Shown in pieces: positions 42,513 to 51,382 of a DNA stretch of 64,000 nt. This DNA is from Acidobacteriaceae bacterium. Its GTDB lineage: Bacteria > Acidobacteriota > Terriglobia > Terriglobales > Acidobacteriaceae. Position 1 is the first letter of the stretch. Each line of letters begins with the position of its first letter. Both the position numbers and the translations under genes were made by a program. The DNA lies in contig JANXUR010000068.1 in the NCBI GenBank assembly GCA_025356095.1, positions 1 through 64,000 of the forward strand, written 5' to 3'. Under the pieces are notes generated by a model, which was given only the letters and a program-made list of their open reading frames with translations, searched no databases and was not told the DNA's origin.

Positions 42513-42974
42513 CTAGTTCTTGTCGCCGAACTCACGTTGCATGTCGCACTGCACCTGGGGGTAGCCGGCTTCAGGATGCTTCGCATTTGCTTTCGCCATT
42601 TCTACTTGCATGTGCTGCTGGGCCCGGGCCCGCGCAGCCTTCCTCTCGGCAAATGCCATAGACGAGTATGTTTTCTTGGTGTTGTCAATGCTAATGAAGC
42701 GCTTGGCATTCAGGTCAATCATCTCGATGCGCCCATCGCTGTGCCCATCGCAGTGCTTGACGCGCAGACGGTTTCCTTTGAGCGAAGTCGTGGTGGTTTG
42801 CGGGTCGGTGAGGCTGCGGGCATTCTTGCTGAATGCGCCCAGTGTGCGGGTCATGCTCACGATACTGCGGCCGGTGACTTTGGAGGTTTCGGAGTACCGG
42901 AAGTCAGCACGAACCGAGCCAGCGGTAAGCAGGATAGCGAAAAGGGTGGAGCGAGTGGCGAGAGTGAATTTCAT
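42513..42974 (-). CDS. Small secreted protein of unknown function (153 aa)
   Basis: From ATG 42974 the signal peptide is MKFTLATRSTLFAILLTAGSVRA. The mature part starts DFRYSETSKVTGRSIVSMTRTLGAFSKNAR, which I recognise as a recurrent pattern in acidobacterial exported proteins of unknown role. Other parts (LNAKRFISIDNTKKTYSSMAF) are beta-rich and the C-terminus is helical. It precedes rdgB by 14 bases. Confidence 0.72.
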   Translation of the reverse strand: MKFTLATRSTLFAILLTAGSVRADFRYSETSKVTGRSIVSMTRTLGAFSKNARSLTDPQTTTTSLKGNRLRVKHCDGHSDGRIEMIDLNAKRFISIDNTKKTYSSMAFAERKAARARAQQHMQVEMAKANAKHPEAGYPQVQCDMQREFGDKN

Positions 42975-43142
42975 CAGGAGCCTCGCATTCCGCGCCAACC
43001 TGCGCGGGAGAATTAAACCGTCGTTACTTGCCGTGTGGGGAGAACGCCTACCTCTAGGATAGTACGGGATTCGCTGGTGCCGCTATACTCGAAAGTAGGA
43101 GCTTGCATTCCGGGCACTTTTATCGTCTTGGGAGATTTTGCA

Positions 43143-44099
43143 TTGCAGTTTCCACGGTTTCCACTGTTTTCATGGTTTTCACGGATTGCACTATCTGGCA
43201 TCGTCGCTGCGCTATTGGCCATCGGCGGCGTCGCGTACTGGGCAACTCCAGCAAGCGGCACCACGCCTGAGGGTGCCCATCCCGCCGCCTCTCCGGTGGG
43301 CGCGTCTCATTTGTTTGCACCCATGGAGCAGTGGCTGCTAGCCGTTTCCGCTGGCAATGTCGCCAGCCTCTCGTCGCTCTACAGCAATGCGCCAGCGCCG
43401 GATATTCAGGCGCAGGATGGCTCACACGGGTTCGCCTCCGAAAGTGCCTACTGGGCAGGCATGCGTAGGTCGGCAGCCTTTCATCTTCGGGTTGATCAAT
43501 CGGAGCGTTCGCAGATTCAGCCGGGAGTAGAGCAAGTGGTACTCCGGCTGGAAGTGCCCGGTATTGCCGGGTCGAAAGCTCGCTACGTGAATGAAGCTTT
43601 TGTTTGGCAGCAGCAGGGTAGCGCTGGCAGCCCAATGTGGCGAATCGTGCAGTCGCGGCGCTTCGATCCCACCCGGCTGCGCCATCCCTTTAGCACCAGT
43701 AAGGACATCTATTCCGCTGGCCACGATGCCCATACCGACCTGCAAAATGCGATTGCAAGGGCGGCGCGTTCAGGCAAGAACTTACTCGTCGTCTTTGGAG
43801 CCAATTGGTGCTACGACTGTCATGTGCTCGACCTAGCGTTTGAAAAGGGTGAAGTTGCAGAAATGGTGCGGCAGAATTTTGAAGTGGTGCATGTGGATAT
43901 TGGGCAAGGCGAGAAAAATCAAGACTTGATGCGCCAATATGGCGTGCCGATGGAGCGCGGCATTCCTGCCGTCGCAGTACTGGATGGAAAGGGGACACTG
44001 CTGACCAGCCAGCGCTCGGGCGAGTTTGCTCCCGCACGGCGGTTAGGCCCGGAAGACCTTGAAGCATTTCTTGGCAAATGGAAGCCAAAGCGGTCTTAG
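43143..44099 (+). CDS. Membrane-anchored thioredoxin-like protein (318 aa), probable TTG start
   Basis: I place the start at TTG 43143, with GGGAGA eight bases upstream and a TATACT -10-like box at 43084-43089; a longer GTG start at 43035 would lie before that box. An unusual N-terminus (FPRFPLFSWFSR) comes from a 9-base DNA repeat and is followed by a membrane helix (IALSGIVAALLAIGGVAYW). A SnoaL-like middle domain is suggested by MEQWLLAVSAGNVASLSSLYS. The C-terminal thioredoxin fold has VVFGANWCYDCHVLDLAF (CxxC) and cis-Pro in GIPAVAVLDG. It is likely a periplasmic disulfide reductase. Confidence 0.8.
   Translation: MQFPRFPLFSWFSRIALSGIVAALLAIGGVAYWATPASGTTPEGAHPAASPVGASHLFAPMEQWLLAVSAGNVASLSSLYSNAPAPDIQAQDGSHGFASESAYWAGMRRSAAFHLRVDQSERSQIQPGVEQVVLRLEVPGIAGSKARYVNEAFVWQQQGSAGSPMWRIVQSRRFDPTRLRHPFSTSKDIYSAGHDAHTDLQNAIARAARSGKNLLVVFGANWCYDCHVLDLAFEKGEVAEMVRQNFEVVHVDIGQGEKNQDLMRQYGVPMERGIPAVAVLDGKGTLLTSQRSGEFAPARRLGPEDLEAFLGKWKPKRS
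43149..43184 (+). repeat. Four 9-base in-frame tandem repeats
   Basis: TTTCCACGG, TTTCCACTG, TTTTCATGG and TTTTCACGG encode FPR-FPL-FSW-FSR at the extreme N-terminus of the thioredoxin-like protein. Confidence 0.85.
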
Positions 44100-44104
44100 G
44101 TAAT

Positions 44105-44170
44105 AAGCCAACGCCTACAATCCAACTACTAACAAGCCAACGCCTACAATCCACGACTACAAGCCAACTA
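44105..44170. repeat. Duplicated 20-base unit with partial third copy
   Basis: AAGCCAACGCCTACAATCCA occurs at 44105-44124 and exactly again at 44134-44153; a third copy starting 44161 keeps only AAGCCAACTA. Periods are 29 and 27 bases. Confidence 0.9.
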
Positions 44171-44186
44171 CCCTATGCCATGCGAG

Positions 44187-44215
44187 AAGCCGGAGGCAGG
44201 AACTGCCTCCGGCTT
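44187..44215. terminator. Perfect 13-pair hairpin between convergent genes
   Basis: AAGCCGGAGGCAG and CTGCCTCCGGCTT enclose GAA. It sits between the thioredoxin-like gene and the UspA gene and probably stops both transcripts, although T tracts are weak. Confidence 0.75.
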
Positions 44216-44293
44216 CCGAAGGGTGCCGCGCGGCCGAGAGGGGGTGGCCGTTGCACCCGAATGCACTGACTGCATCGCGCCTTAGCGACCGAT

Positions 44294-45175
44294 TCAGTTG
44301 TGGCGGACCGTCAGCACCGGGCAGTGTGCCCGGCAGACCACGTCATGCGCCGTGTGCCACGGCAGGTGGGCGTCCAACTTGGCGACACTGGAACCCTTCA
44401 CACCCATCACAATCAAATCCGCTTCGCGATTGGTCGCGGTGCGCACAATGCCCTCTCCGGGGAAGTCAAAACTCACCACAGCTTCCGCCTTGCAGCAGAG
44501 GTTGGCATCAGGGGGAACCATGTCCAGCAGACGCTTGCGCGCTTCGGCGGCTGTTTCCACCTGATACTCCACTGGAACCAGTGGAATGGTGTGCAAGAGG
44601 GTAAGCCGCGCCTGATGCTCCTCGGCCACGCTCAGGGCATAGGCAAGAGCGCTTTCATTGCCTTCGGCGAAGTCGGTGGTAAACAGGATGTTCTTAAAGC
44701 CTTTTTTGAAGACCGGCTCTGGTGCCTGTGGGCCGACGGTCAGCACCGGGCACTTGGCGAGGCGAAAGACCTCTTCAGCAGCCGAACCCAACACCAGCTT
44801 TGCGACTCCACGGCGACCGTGCGTCCCCATCACCACCAGGTCAATGTCATTCCTGGCGATCATATCGTCCATCACGTCCCACAGCGGGCCGCGTCCAATC
44901 AACGCCTCAGGCTTCGCGTCTTGCGCATCGGCCAAAAATGCGGTCATCTTCTCCTGCGCCACCTGCCAAGCCAAATCCAGCGTCTCTGGCACCGCCTCGA
45001 ATGTCGCCATCACGGGCGGATCCATCGGCACCACGTGAGCAACAAACATCTTCGACCCATAGGTCTTGGCGACCTCACGGGCGTATGCAAATGCAATTTC
45101 AGAAGGCACTGAGAAGTCGGTTGCGACCAGAATGTTCTTCAGGGCTATGCGGCGATTAACGATGGTTTCCGGCAT
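44294..45175 (-). CDS. Universal stress protein with two UspA domains (293 aa)
   Basis: ATG 45175 is preceded by GGAGGTG. The first UspA domain starts ALKNILVATDFSVPSEIAFAYAREVAK and ends MGTHGRRGVAKLVLGSAAEEVFRLAKCPVLTV, a full ATP-binding G-x2-G-x9-GS signature. The second (FKNILFTTDFAEGNESALAYALSVAEE) ends MGVKGSSVAKLDAHLPWHTAHDVVCRAHCPVLTV, where the GS is replaced by HLPWHT, so nucleotide binding may be weaker. Such tandem proteins respond to starvation, redox or metal stress in the cytoplasm. Confidence 0.92.
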   Translation of the reverse strand: MPETIVNRRIALKNILVATDFSVPSEIAFAYAREVAKTYGSKMFVAHVVPMDPPVMATFEAVPETLDLAWQVAQEKMTAFLADAQDAKPEALIGRGPLWDVMDDMIARNDIDLVVMGTHGRRGVAKLVLGSAAEEVFRLAKCPVLTVGPQAPEPVFKKGFKNILFTTDFAEGNESALAYALSVAEEHQARLTLLHTIPLVPVEYQVETAAEARKRLLDMVPPDANLCCKAEAVVSFDFPGEGIVRTATNREADLIVMGVKGSSVAKLDAHLPWHTAHDVVCRAHCPVLTVRHN

Positions 45176-45410
45176 GGGGCACCTCCAACTGAATCTAACG
45201 ATAGCCTGAAAGGGCACTCCCTGCCGTGATCGGGGTCACTCCCAGCGGTGAGAGGCCGCTATGCGCCATCTCTTCTGCGCTCTGGAAATACCGCCCGCGT
45301 GCTGCAAGTCTGTGGCGGTTTTTACCCGCCTTTCACACGCTGGACACATCCCCGCAACAATCACCCATTATGTTCGAGAGAACTGAGGTGCAACGGCCTG
45401 AATCGGCCCG

Positions 45411-45456
45411 AATCGCTCGCACTACAGACGGGGTGCGAGCGATTTGTTTCTTCGCC
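45411..45456 (+). terminator. Orphan terminator-like hairpin
   Basis: AATCGCTCGCAC (45411-45422) and GTGCGAGCGATT (45433-45444) form a perfect 12-pair stem followed by TGTTTCTTC on the plus strand. No plus-strand gene is annotated upstream, so it may end a small RNA or short peptide transcript. Confidence 0.5.
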
Positions 45457-45501
45457 ACAGGATAGGCTCAGCTCACAGAAGAACATTTAAGAGCAGTTAA
45501 A

Positions 45502-45532
45502 AAAGGTGCGACGGGAAGCCCGTCGCACCTTT
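45502..45532. terminator. Perfect 14-pair hairpin terminator of the M56 protease gene
   Basis: AAAGGTGCGACGGG and CCCGTCGCACCTTT enclose AAG; the minus side continues into TTTTTTAACTGC, a proper T tract. Confidence 0.88.
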
Positions 45533-45584
45533 GTGGCACCTTGTTGCACTTTTGTCGCAGTAACGTTGTGAAACATTCCTGCCA

Positions 45585-46544
45585 CTACATTTCCAGAAAT
45601 TCCACGGCCTTGTAGGTCCATGCCATCAGATGCGGATAGCTGAGCGCAAACACCACCAAGCCGCCCAGCATTGCCACCCGAACCCACAGCAAAGTCGTCA
45701 CCGCACGGCGCTCGCTGCCATTACTCATAAGTCGTTCCACCCGCACCCGCAGGTCAGAAAATGCGTCTGAGGTGAGGAAGGCTGCCACTGCGGGTTGCGG
45801 GGTTTTGGGACGCCCCAAAGCCGCGACCGTGGTCAGCGCCTCGGCGATTAGCAGGGAATCGCCCGAGGCCACTGCGGCGTGGTCATCGGCAATCAGTTCG
45901 GCGCGCAGCGCCCACGCCTTGCGGGCACTCTTGGCGGTGGCTGTAGTTTCTCCCGCCACTCGCAGCAGCCACATGGCCGCCAAGTCATGCCGCTGATGGT
46001 GCGCCATTTCGTGGTCAATTACCGCACGCAACTGTGAATCGCTAAGTCGTGACACCACATCCCGCGATACATACACCGCCGGATGGATGCTACCCAGAAG
46101 CACCACAATGGGATCGTTGCTATCCAGTACAAATACCGGCAAGCCTTGCACCACGCCAAAAGGCTTGGCAGACTTCCGGTAGGTGCGGGTGACACGCCAG
46201 TTGCCATGAGCCGCCAGCAGCAAGCGAATGGCACGGCTGGCCCCGACAACTACCGCCATCGCGGCGAAACCGATCAGCACCACGCTGGGGCTTTCGCCCG
46301 ACTCGACCGGCTCATAGCGCAGCACGGCTGGAATTACGAGCAAACCCACCAGCATTGCTGAAAGAAGCAGGGGTCCAGCAGCCACGGCCAGCAACATCGG
46401 CTGCGCCGCAGCGGGTTGCAGCGCCAGAATCCGCCGCCGCCACGTCCGCCACGCCAGCTTTGCCAAGCCGCAGAACGCCAAGTGCAGCGCCCCCAGAGAG
46501 GCCAGCGTCAACGCCCCGACCATCACAGCAAAGTGCCAGCTCAT
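45585..46544 (-). CDS. M56 BlaR1-like membrane metalloprotease (319 aa)
   Basis: Membrane helices at both ends and in the middle (VMVGALTLASLGALHLAFCGLA, MLLAVAAGPLLLSAMLVGLLVI) frame a protease domain with VIDHEMAHHQRHDLAAMWLLR, a zinc HExxH near residue 177, and ELIADDHAAVAS as third-ligand helix. The penicillin-sensor domain of true BlaR1 is missing, so the inducer is not a bound beta-lactam in the classic way. It is coupled by a 4-base overlap to a BlaI/MecI-type repressor, which it probably cleaves or controls. Confidence 0.9.
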   Translation of the reverse strand: MSWHFAVMVGALTLASLGALHLAFCGLAKLAWRTWRRRILALQPAAAQPMLLAVAAGPLLLSAMLVGLLVIPAVLRYEPVESGESPSVVLIGFAAMAVVVGASRAIRLLLAAHGNWRVTRTYRKSAKPFGVVQGLPVFVLDSNDPIVVLLGSIHPAVYVSRDVVSRLSDSQLRAVIDHEMAHHQRHDLAAMWLLRVAGETTATAKSARKAWALRAELIADDHAAVASGDSLLIAEALTTVAALGRPKTPQPAVAAFLTSDAFSDLRVRVERLMSNGSERRAVTTLLWVRVAMLGGLVVFALSYPHLMAWTYKAVEFLEM

Positions 46545-46963
46545 GCCCGATCCTTAAGGTCTGCCTTTTCTACACCAGATGCACCCGCTTGCAGCGTTTT
46601 ACGCCGCTCGCGAATCATGGTCTCAAGCTCATCCAAACTCAACAGGTCGTGCTCGTTTACCGCATCCAGCAGGCACGCCATTACCGGACGAGCCTCATTG
46701 CGGAAGCTGTCAGCCACCCGGGCCAAGGCACGTTGCAGTCCGTTCAACGCAATCTGCTCGCGGCTGATGCGGGTGCGATAAATAAAGGCTCGCCCCTCCT
46801 GTTGCCGCGTCAGCACACCCTTGCGGTGCAGTCGGTCCAGCGTCGTCATGATGGTTGTGTAGGCCAGACGCCGATCAATTTTCTCGTACACGTCCCGGAC
46901 GCTGACCTCGTCCCGGCCCCACACCACTTCCATTACTTCTCGTTCTAGCGATCCCAGTTCCAT
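46541..46963 (-). CDS. BlaI/MecI-family transcriptional repressor (140 aa)
   Basis: ATG 46963 has AAGGAG five bases upstream. A winged helix domain reads LGSLEREVMEVVWGRDEVSVRDVYEKIDRRLAYTTIMTTLDRLHRKGVLTRQQEGRAFIYRTRISREQ, followed by the dimerisation helices (LLSLDELETMIRERRK). This is the standard Penicillinase_R family. It should repress its own operon with the downstream M56 protease. I could not identify a confident TACA-N-TGTA operator upstream. Confidence 0.93.
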   Translation of the reverse strand: MELGSLEREVMEVVWGRDEVSVRDVYEKIDRRLAYTTIMTTLDRLHRKGVLTRQQEGRAFIYRTRISREQIALNGLQRALARVADSFRNEARPVMACLLDAVNEHDLLSLDELETMIRERRKTLQAGASGVEKADLKDRA

Positions 46964-47062
46964 AACGTCTCCTTCCATCTCGCTTGTCGTCGGGGAGACA
47001 ACACTGCAGTCCTGAACAGGCTGATTTCGTTTGGCAGCACTCGTGAATTGTGCCATCAGCGT

Positions 47063-47398
47063 TTATGCCGTTAAATCAGTCAGCACCGCTTCGGGTGAGT
47101 TCTTCTTCACCGACGCGATGCCATTTTCCATAGAAGTTTTGGACTTGTACATTTCGCTCTTGCCGATCACTTCCTTGTTGGCGGCCAGCAGTACAAAGTA
47201 GGGCGAACCATCCTTCGCGGTTCGGCGGTCGAAGCGCCCGTCCATTACACCATTCTTGCGCACCGAGGCGATGCCTGCCAGCGCGCTGCGCTTTTCTTTG
47301 TAGGTCTCGCTACTCAAAATCACCTGACCGTTGGTGGCCTTCAGGTTGAACGAAAACTGACCGCTCTTGCCCTTCTTTACTTCGAACTTTGCCGCCAT
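47063..47398 (-). CDS. YegP-like DUF1508 tandem protein (111 aa)
   Basis: From ATG 47398 (AGGAGAGAG upstream). Two DUF1508 repeats of about 50 residues are clear: FEVKKGKSGQFSFNLKATNGQVILSSETYKEKRSALAGIASVRKN and FDRRTAKDGSPYFVLLAANKEVIGKSEMYKSKTSMENGIASVKKN. Each repeat is a small alpha/beta fold with G-x-F-x-F-x-L and S-E-x-Y. The role is unknown; a cytoplasmic stress-related protein is a common guess. Confidence 0.92.
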   Translation of the reverse strand: MAAKFEVKKGKSGQFSFNLKATNGQVILSSETYKEKRSALAGIASVRKNGVMDGRFDRRTAKDGSPYFVLLAANKEVIGKSEMYKSKTSMENGIASVKKNSPEAVLTDLTA

Positions 47399-47848
47399 AG
47401 AAAACTCTCTCCTGATCCCTTGAAGGATATGCCCGATCCGGTGCCGGATTGCAAGTGACTCCCGAAAGTTTACTCCGGTTGCGGGCAAACCGAAAGGCAA
47501 AACGACTTACAGCACCGAACTTCCTGCGGGTGGGTGCCGGGAGCAATCCGTGGGGCAAAACGGGGGCGACTGCCGCAAACTCCGGCAAGGCATGGCTTTC
47601 CGTTTTTTCGGTAGAAGCACTTCCGCGTTTGTGGGCTTCGATTCGGTTCGTTTTGCTACCTGCAAATGTGTTGTAATACTGTCAAAGAGCCTCCACGAAT
47701 CAGAAGCATCCCCACTCTGAATTTCCGGCTCGGTGCGCATCGTTGCACCACCCATGGCTTTCCGATATGGCTTTCCGACATGGCTTTCCGATATGGCCTT
47801 CTGGCATTTGCTGTCTGGTGTAAAAAACTACTTGGAGCGTGAGACCTC
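47399..47848. other. Divergent intergenic region with 13-base repeats
   Basis: A 450-base spacer between the YegP-like gene and the FG-GAP gene. Besides the repeat at 47754-47805 I see no gene or RNA. Several rare-codon-like open readings cross it in both directions but none look coding. Confidence 0.5.
47754..47805. repeat. Four 13-base tandem repeats
   Basis: ATGGCTTTCCGAT, ATGGCTTTCCGAC, ATGGCTTTCCGAT and a decayed ATGGCCTTCTGGC follow without gaps, ending 43 bases ahead of the FG-GAP gene start. Confidence 0.9.
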
Positions 47849-50800
47849 ATGACTCGATCCGTTGCTCGTTGTCTCGCCTGTGTCCCGGGCCACGCTACAC
47901 TCTGCACAATGTTGTTGCTCGGCGCATTGCTTCTAGGGGGATCAGACCCCGGCGCCTTCGCGCAGGGATACACCTTCGGACGGGCGGCACTCGCGACTCC
48001 TGCCGCCGCCACTGCGTTGGCTAAAGGCGATTTTAATGGCGACGGTGTGGCAGACTTCGCCATTTCCAGCTCCACCAACGGCACGGTCTCAATCTTCCTC
48101 TCCAGGCCGGACGGCAGCTATGCCCCCCGTACCGACTTCAGTGTCACTGGCGCGACGCAGATGGTTGCTGGCGACTTTAATAATGACGGTAAGACGGACC
48201 TCGCCATCGCCACTGGCAGCAGCCTTGTTGTGATGCCGGGCAACGGCGACGGAACCTTTCAAGGGCCCTTCACCTACGGCATTGCAACCACTGCGTTAGC
48301 GGCCGCCGACTTCAACGCAGATGGCAAGCTCGACCTGGTGATTGCGGGAACGGCGAGCGGGATTTATTTGGGCAACGGTGACGGTACTTTCACGCTGCTT
48401 GGCAGCTCACTAGGAAGCGCCGCGTATGTCTTTACCGCCGACTTTAACAATGACGGTAAGCTCGACGCCTTCCTGGGGAACCAAATCTTCCTCGGCGATG
48501 GCAAGGGCGGCCTGACCCTTGCTGCTTCCACCACCTACAGCGGTACCACTCCCGCAGTGGCGGCTGATGTGGACGGCGATGGCATCTTGGACCTTATCTA
48601 CCAGCTCACCAGTTGCCAGCGCTTTTCCTGCGGCTACAACTTCTATCTGTACAAGGGCGTGGGCAACGGCACATTCACCTTCTCTCGCACCTTCTCGTCG
48701 GGGGGCACGCAATCACAAATCATCACCGCAGACTTTAACCAAGACGGCAAGATGGACTTTATTTCACTGCCCGGCGGCTTGTACCTGGGGAACGGCGACG
48801 GAACATTCACTGGTCCGCAGCAGGGAGCCACGGGCCTTTCCGGCACCACGCTCCTGGCTGGTGACTTTAACAACGATGGTCAACTCGACGTCGCCGAACT
48901 GGATAAAAACAACTTTCTCAGCCTCTCGCTGGGCAACCACGGCGTCTTTCCGCAGCCTGCGCTCACCACGGTCGGTGCCGCTCTGGGCGCGACCACTGTG
49001 TTCGCCGATCTAAATAACGACGGCAAGCCAGATGAAATCAGCGTTACTTTTTCGCAAGTGGTCGTGCAACTCGGCAACGGCGATGGCACCTTCCAAGCAC
49101 CCCAGGTTTCCAGCGCCAACGGCGGCGGTGCGCAGTTCGCTGTTGCCGATTTTAATCATGACAGTAAGCCAGACCTCGCCATTATTGGTCCGGGTTCCAC
49201 CATCCAGACCTTCGCGGTGCTGCTTGGCAATGGCGACGGCACTTTTCAAAGTCCGATTGCCACCAACGGTAGCCGGTATGCCCTCTACATGGCTGCGGCA
49301 GACCTGAATGGCGACGGCAACCTTGATCTCCTAGTGCCTTCGCAGAACGGTCCGTACGGTGTGGATGTGTATCTCGGCCGCGGGGATGGCACCTTTGGGT
49401 CTCTCACCACCTTCAACACCTGCTTTCCCGGAGGGATTGTAGTCGCAGATTTTAATCATGACGGCTTTGCTGACGCAGCGGTCGCCTGCAATGATTCCGG
49501 AACCTACGGCATGCAGGTGTTGCTCGGCAAGGGCGATGGCACCTTCCAGCCTGAGGTCTTCTACTCTACTGGCAATGACTTCAGCACCAGCATCGTCGCG
49601 GGTGATTTCGACGCGGATGGCCGCACCGACCTGGCAGAAGGCGGCTTTCAGGGCATCTCGGTTCTGCTTGGCAATGGCGACGGCACCTTCCACGCGTCCA
49701 CGCCCGCGACCATCGGTGGCTCTCAGCCTTTGTTCCTGACCGCAGCAGACTTCAACCTGGACGGCAAGACGGATCTCGCTGCCATCGTGTACCCCTCTTC
49801 GCTTTCGCTCACGCATCTCTACTTCAGCAACGGCGATGGCACTTTTACCGACTCATTTCTCTCGGGCAGTCCGTCGGGCGGCTTGGTGGCAACTGACCTG
49901 AACAACGACGGCGCACCGGACTTGCTAGCCACGCTGCCCGGTGCCTCTAGCTCCACAGTTTACAGCCACATCAATGCGCCGGTCGCGTCGTTTTCACCCG
50001 GCGCACTTAGCTTTGCCAATCAGATTGTGAACACCACAAGCAGTTCGCGGACGCTGACTGTCTCCAACCCAAGCTCTGCGCCGCTTGCCCTCGGGGCCAC
50101 CAGCGTTACCGGAGACTTCGCCATCACCAGCAACGCCTGCACTGGTACGCTGCCGCCAGCGGGCTCGTGCACCATTCAAGCAACCTTTACGCCCACCGCC
50201 ACCGGACTCCGAACTGGCACCCTCACGGTTGCCTCCAGCAACATCGGTGGCACGGCTGTGCTTACTCTCTCTGGCACGGGCACGGCCGCAGGGGCGGTCG
50301 TTACTCTCACGCCCACTACTCTCACCTTTGCGGGGCAAGTGGTGGGTACCAGCAGCACGGCTCAAGTCATCACGGTCAGCAGCACCGGATCCGGTGCAGC
50401 AACGTTTGCCAGCTTCAGCAGCACCGGAGACTTCTCTCAAACCAACACGTGTCCTGCGGTGTTGAGCTCGGGTGCGACCTGTACGGTTTCCGTCACCTTT
50501 AAGCCCACGGCGACGGGCACCCGCAGTGGCAGTTTAGTCGTCTCTGACAATGGCGTTGGGGGTGGCCAGACGGCAACGCTTTCTGGCACGGGAACCGCCC
50601 CGGTCGTCACGCTCTCGCCCACCAGCCTCACGTTCGCCAATCAGTTGCTCAATACGACAAGCCAAGGCCAGAAGGTGACCCTTACCAACACCGGCAACGG
50701 TGCGCTCACCGTAACCAGCCTGAGCATTAGCGGCACTAACTCCACCGAGTTCACCCAGACCAACACTTGTGGGATCACGGTGAATGTGGGCGCGAGTTGC

Positions 50801-51229
50801 ACCATTACTGTTGCCTTCCGGCCTACGGCTATCAACGCCCGTACTGCGACCCTCAACATCAACGACAATGCATTTGGTGCCCCGCAAACCATCGCGCTGA
50901 CCGGCACTGGCACCAACATCAAGCTCTCGGCGACCACCGTCAACTTCGGCACGGTCACTGTAGGCCAAAAAAGCCCGGTGAAAAACGTGACGGTTACCAA
51001 CAGCGGATCGGTCACAGTGAACATCAGCGGAATTTCGCTCAGCGGAGCCAACTCAAGCGACTACACCGAAACCACCACGTGCGGTGCGACCTTGCTGACC
51101 CGCAAGACTTGCACCATCTCCCTGACCTTTGCCCCAACAGTAAAGGGAACTCGCACCGCAACGCTCAACGTCAACGACGATGGCGGTGGCAGTCCGCAAA
51201 CCGCAGCATTGACCGGAAGTGGAAGATAA
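47849..51229 (+). CDS. Secreted FG-GAP/VCBS repeat protein with C-terminal choice-of-anchor domains (1126 aa)
   Basis: A signal peptide (MLLLGALLLGGSDPGAFAQG) is followed by about a dozen FG-GAP/VCBS repeats up to residue 700, each with a calcium loop such as GDFNGDGVADFAI, GDFNNDGKTDLAI or ADFNADGKLDLVI and GNGDGTF. They fold as one or two integrin-like propellers. From about 715 come four HYDIN/ASPM-like beta domains (SFANQIVNTTSSSRTLTVSN, FAGQVVGTSSTAQVITVSS, FANQLLNTTSQGQKVTLTN, FGTVTVGQKSPVKNVTVTN). Probably a large surface adhesin or scaffold. The repeats resemble the C-terminus of the 56397-59762 gene, suggesting a shared anchoring module. Confidence 0.92.
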   Translation: MTRSVARCLACVPGHATLCTMLLLGALLLGGSDPGAFAQGYTFGRAALATPAAATALAKGDFNGDGVADFAISSSTNGTVSIFLSRPDGSYAPRTDFSVTGATQMVAGDFNNDGKTDLAIATGSSLVVMPGNGDGTFQGPFTYGIATTALAAADFNADGKLDLVIAGTASGIYLGNGDGTFTLLGSSLGSAAYVFTADFNNDGKLDAFLGNQIFLGDGKGGLTLAASTTYSGTTPAVAADVDGDGILDLIYQLTSCQRFSCGYNFYLYKGVGNGTFTFSRTFSSGGTQSQIITADFNQDGKMDFISLPGGLYLGNGDGTFTGPQQGATGLSGTTLLAGDFNNDGQLDVAELDKNNFLSLSLGNHGVFPQPALTTVGAALGATTVFADLNNDGKPDEISVTFSQVVVQLGNGDGTFQAPQVSSANGGGAQFAVADFNHDSKPDLAIIGPGSTIQTFAVLLGNGDGTFQSPIATNGSRYALYMAAADLNGDGNLDLLVPSQNGPYGVDVYLGRGDGTFGSLTTFNTCFPGGIVVADFNHDGFADAAVACNDSGTYGMQVLLGKGDGTFQPEVFYSTGNDFSTSIVAGDFDADGRTDLAEGGFQGISVLLGNGDGTFHASTPATIGGSQPLFLTAADFNLDGKTDLAAIVYPSSLSLTHLYFSNGDGTFTDSFLSGSPSGGLVATDLNNDGAPDLLATLPGASSSTVYSHINAPVASFSPGALSFANQIVNTTSSSRTLTVSNPSSAPLALGATSVTGDFAITSNACTGTLPPAGSCTIQATFTPTATGLRTGTLTVASSNIGGTAVLTLSGTGTAAGAVVTLTPTTLTFAGQVVGTSSTAQVITVSSTGSGAATFASFSSTGDFSQTNTCPAVLSSGATCTVSVTFKPTATGTRSGSLVVSDNGVGGGQTATLSGTGTAPVVTLSPTSLTFANQLLNTTSQGQKVTLTNTGNGALTVTSLSISGTNSTEFTQTNTCGITVNVGASCTITVAFRPTAINARTATLNINDNAFGAPQTIALTGTGTNIKLSATTVNFGTVTVGQKSPVKNVTVTNSGSVTVNISGISLSGANSSDYTETTTCGATLLTRKTCTISLTFAPTVKGTRTATLNVNDDGGGSPQTAALTGSGR

Positions 51230-51276
51230 GTGGAAGCTAAGTGAACGCTTAAGTGAATGCTGGGTGAACGTCAGGT
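51221..51276. repeat. Five 11/12-base tandem repeats across the FG-GAP stop codon
   Basis: GGAAGATAAGT, GGAAGCTAAGT, GAACGCTTAAGT, GAATGCTGGGT and GAACGTCAGGT begin in the last codons of the gene and continue downstream. Confidence 0.8.
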
Positions 51277-51311
51277 ACAACATAAGATGTTGTAAATAAA
51301 CAGGTTAATGT

Positions 51312-51342
51312 AATGGCCGGGTGCTGATTTCGCCCGGCCATT
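51312..51342 (+). terminator. Hairpin after the FG-GAP gene
   Basis: AATGGCCGGG and CCCGGCCATT form a 10-pair stem over an 11-base loop; the T tract is weak (GCTTCGG). Confidence 0.55.
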
Positions 51343-51382
51343 GCTTCGGCCAGTCCCTCCCGCTCAACAATCTTAAGAAAAA

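Larger units (their letters stand above)
45176..45584. other. Intergenic region with two strong hairpins
   Basis: This 409-base spacer lies between the UspA and M56-protease genes. One hairpin ends the protease transcript (45502-45532). A second hairpin (45411-45444) with a T-rich plus-strand tail does not belong to any annotated gene. A possible 31-codon frame (45370-45465) overlaps it but has no clear ribosome site. Confidence 0.5.
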
